A DNA stretch of 64,000 nt from JAXMAO01 sp046350375 (lineage in GTDB: Bacteria; Planctomycetota; Phycisphaerae; UBA1845; UTPLA1): the NCBI GenBank assembly GCA_046350375.1, contig JAXMAO010000005.1, positions 62,001 through 126,000 of the forward strand, written 5' to 3'. The notes under the pieces were generated by a model. It searched no databases and had not been told where the DNA came from. It saw nothing but the letters and a program-made list of their open reading frames with translations. Shown here piece after piece: positions 63,458-64,000 of the stretch. Made by a program: the position numbers and the translations under genes. How positions within the stretch are numbered: the first letter of the stretch is position 1; every line of letters begins with the position of its first letter.

Positions 63458-64000
63458 GGGGTTCTGCCGTGGGGTTGGCTGGCGAGACCGGGATGCCGGT
63501 CGCGGTCGTTCCGCGGAAGCGCGCGCCGTCGCCGTCGATGAACATCTGAAACCACTTTTCGAGCATGAAGGCCTGGTAGAGCTGGACGGTCAGGTCGCGC
63601 CCGGCTTCGAAAAAGGCGCGCTTCATCCACTCCACGTAGTCGGGATGGTAGATGCCGCGGCGCCGCACCCGGGCCGGCGAGAGCGCCGCCTCCAGCTCTC
63701 CGCGGAGCGGCCCCTTGAACCACGCGCCCACCGGCGCGACAAAGCCCTTCTTCTCGCGATAAACGCACTCCCGCGGAACGTACCGCGCGGCCAGCCGCTT
63801 GAGAATCGCCTTCAGTTCGCGCCCGCGGAGCTTCATTCCGGCCGGAATCGAGGCCGCCAGCTCGACCAGCCGGTAGTCCAGCAGCGGCTCGCGCGCCTCG
63901 AGCGACGCCGCCATGCTCATCTTGTCCTGCAGGAACAGAAGCTGATCGACGAGGTACATCTTCAGATCGACATACATCACCTGGTCGATTGCGTTCGGCC
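63441..64000 (-). CDS. asnB: Asparagine synthetase (glutamine-hydrolysing), C-terminal part; 5' end outside window
   Basis: The C-terminal 186 residues of an AsnB-type amidotransferase, open to the window edge. Its synthetase domain forms a beta-aspartyl-AMP and aminates it. The signature MYLVDQLLFLQDKMSMAASL followed by EAREPLLDYRLVELAASIPA and ILKRLAARYVPRECVYREKK is typical, with GFVAPVGAWFKGPLRGELE after it. In bacteria with PEP-CTERM proteins, such amidotransferases are often part of exopolysaccharide or exosortase gene sets. The nearby glycan genes fit that, but the link is inference. Confidence 0.9.
   Translation of the reverse strand, partial: PNAIDQVMYVDLKMYLVDQLLFLQDKMSMAASLEAREPLLDYRLVELAASIPAGMKLRGRELKAILKRLAARYVPRECVYREKKGFVAPVGAWFKGPLRGELEAALSPARVRRRGIYHPDYVEWMKRAFFEAGRDLTVQLYQAFMLEKWFQMFIDGDGARFRGTTATGIPVSPANPTAEPLARPS

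Noticed and set aside
1..64000. CRISPR arrays, insertion sequences, prophage or integrative elements
   Set aside because: No regularly spaced repeats, transposase, integrase, phage structural genes or tRNA attachment sites were found.

Overview
The window is GC-rich chromosomal DNA from a bacterium that is most likely a planctomycete, possibly of the Phycisphaerae type. The signs are three exported proteins with PEP-CTERM-like tails, two secreted proteins ending in dockerin-like repeats, a prepilin-like protein ending in an LFQDGH motif, an exported HEAT-repeat protein, many Tat and lipoprotein signals, and short loosely clustered operons. No rRNA, tRNA, CRISPR array, transposon or prophage was seen. 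It reads as a stable core-genome segment.

Layout. 1-6.6 kb: 3' end of serS, a PQQ-type propeller lipoprotein, a UDP-sugar pyrophosphorylase, a Tat-exported DUF362 protein and a prepilin-like protein with a clear terminator. 6.7-15.5 kb: transketolase, a Tat-exported metallophosphoesterase, an RDD membrane protein, a TlpA-like thioredoxin whose catalytic cysteine codon reads TGA, a DNRLRE/dockerin protein and topA. 15.9-28.1 kb: a zinc metalloprotease, a coupled acidic/basic small-protein pair, citrate synthase, a PEP-CTERM protein, an HtrA protease with a catalytically dead paralogue, and an SppA-like peptidase. 28.2-40.5 kb: a large exported protein, a methyltransferase, the HEAT protein, glycolate oxidase glcD and glcE-glcF, a PEP-CTERM protein, a nitrilase-family amidohydrolase and gpsA. 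40.7-42.0 kb: a compact divergent locus of four related tiny hydrophobic proteins around a structured control region. 42.1-50.9 kb: two CydA-like membrane subunits, one with a C-terminal heme c domain, then a PEP-CTERM protein, pheT, a beta-helix protein and a seven-repeat FG-GAP propeller. 50.9-64 kb: a DUF6569 lipoprotein, a glycan/DNA-uptake operon (membrane protein, ComEC, WecA-like transferase, GT4 transferase), alpha-glucan phosphorylase, D-aminoacyl-tRNA deacylase, a large membrane protein and the 3' part of an asparagine synthetase.

The two most notable items are the candidate selenocysteine TlpA (TGA exactly at the nucleophilic Cys of CxxC, with a hairpin of SECIS type downstream) and the divergent small-peptide locus. 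In the latter, an 18-nt element repeated in inverted orientation (17 of 18 identical) lies about 80 nt upstream of each peptide set, with three copies of a dyad-like motif between.

Several housekeeping genes (transketolase, citrate synthase, topA, glcE-glcF) carry clusters of frameshifts, while other genes show one or two (UDP-sugar pyrophosphorylase, beta-helix protein, FG-GAP protein, comEC). Because the protein sequence is preserved across frames, these look like assembly or read-error patches rather than decay. They limit the precision of affected gene models.
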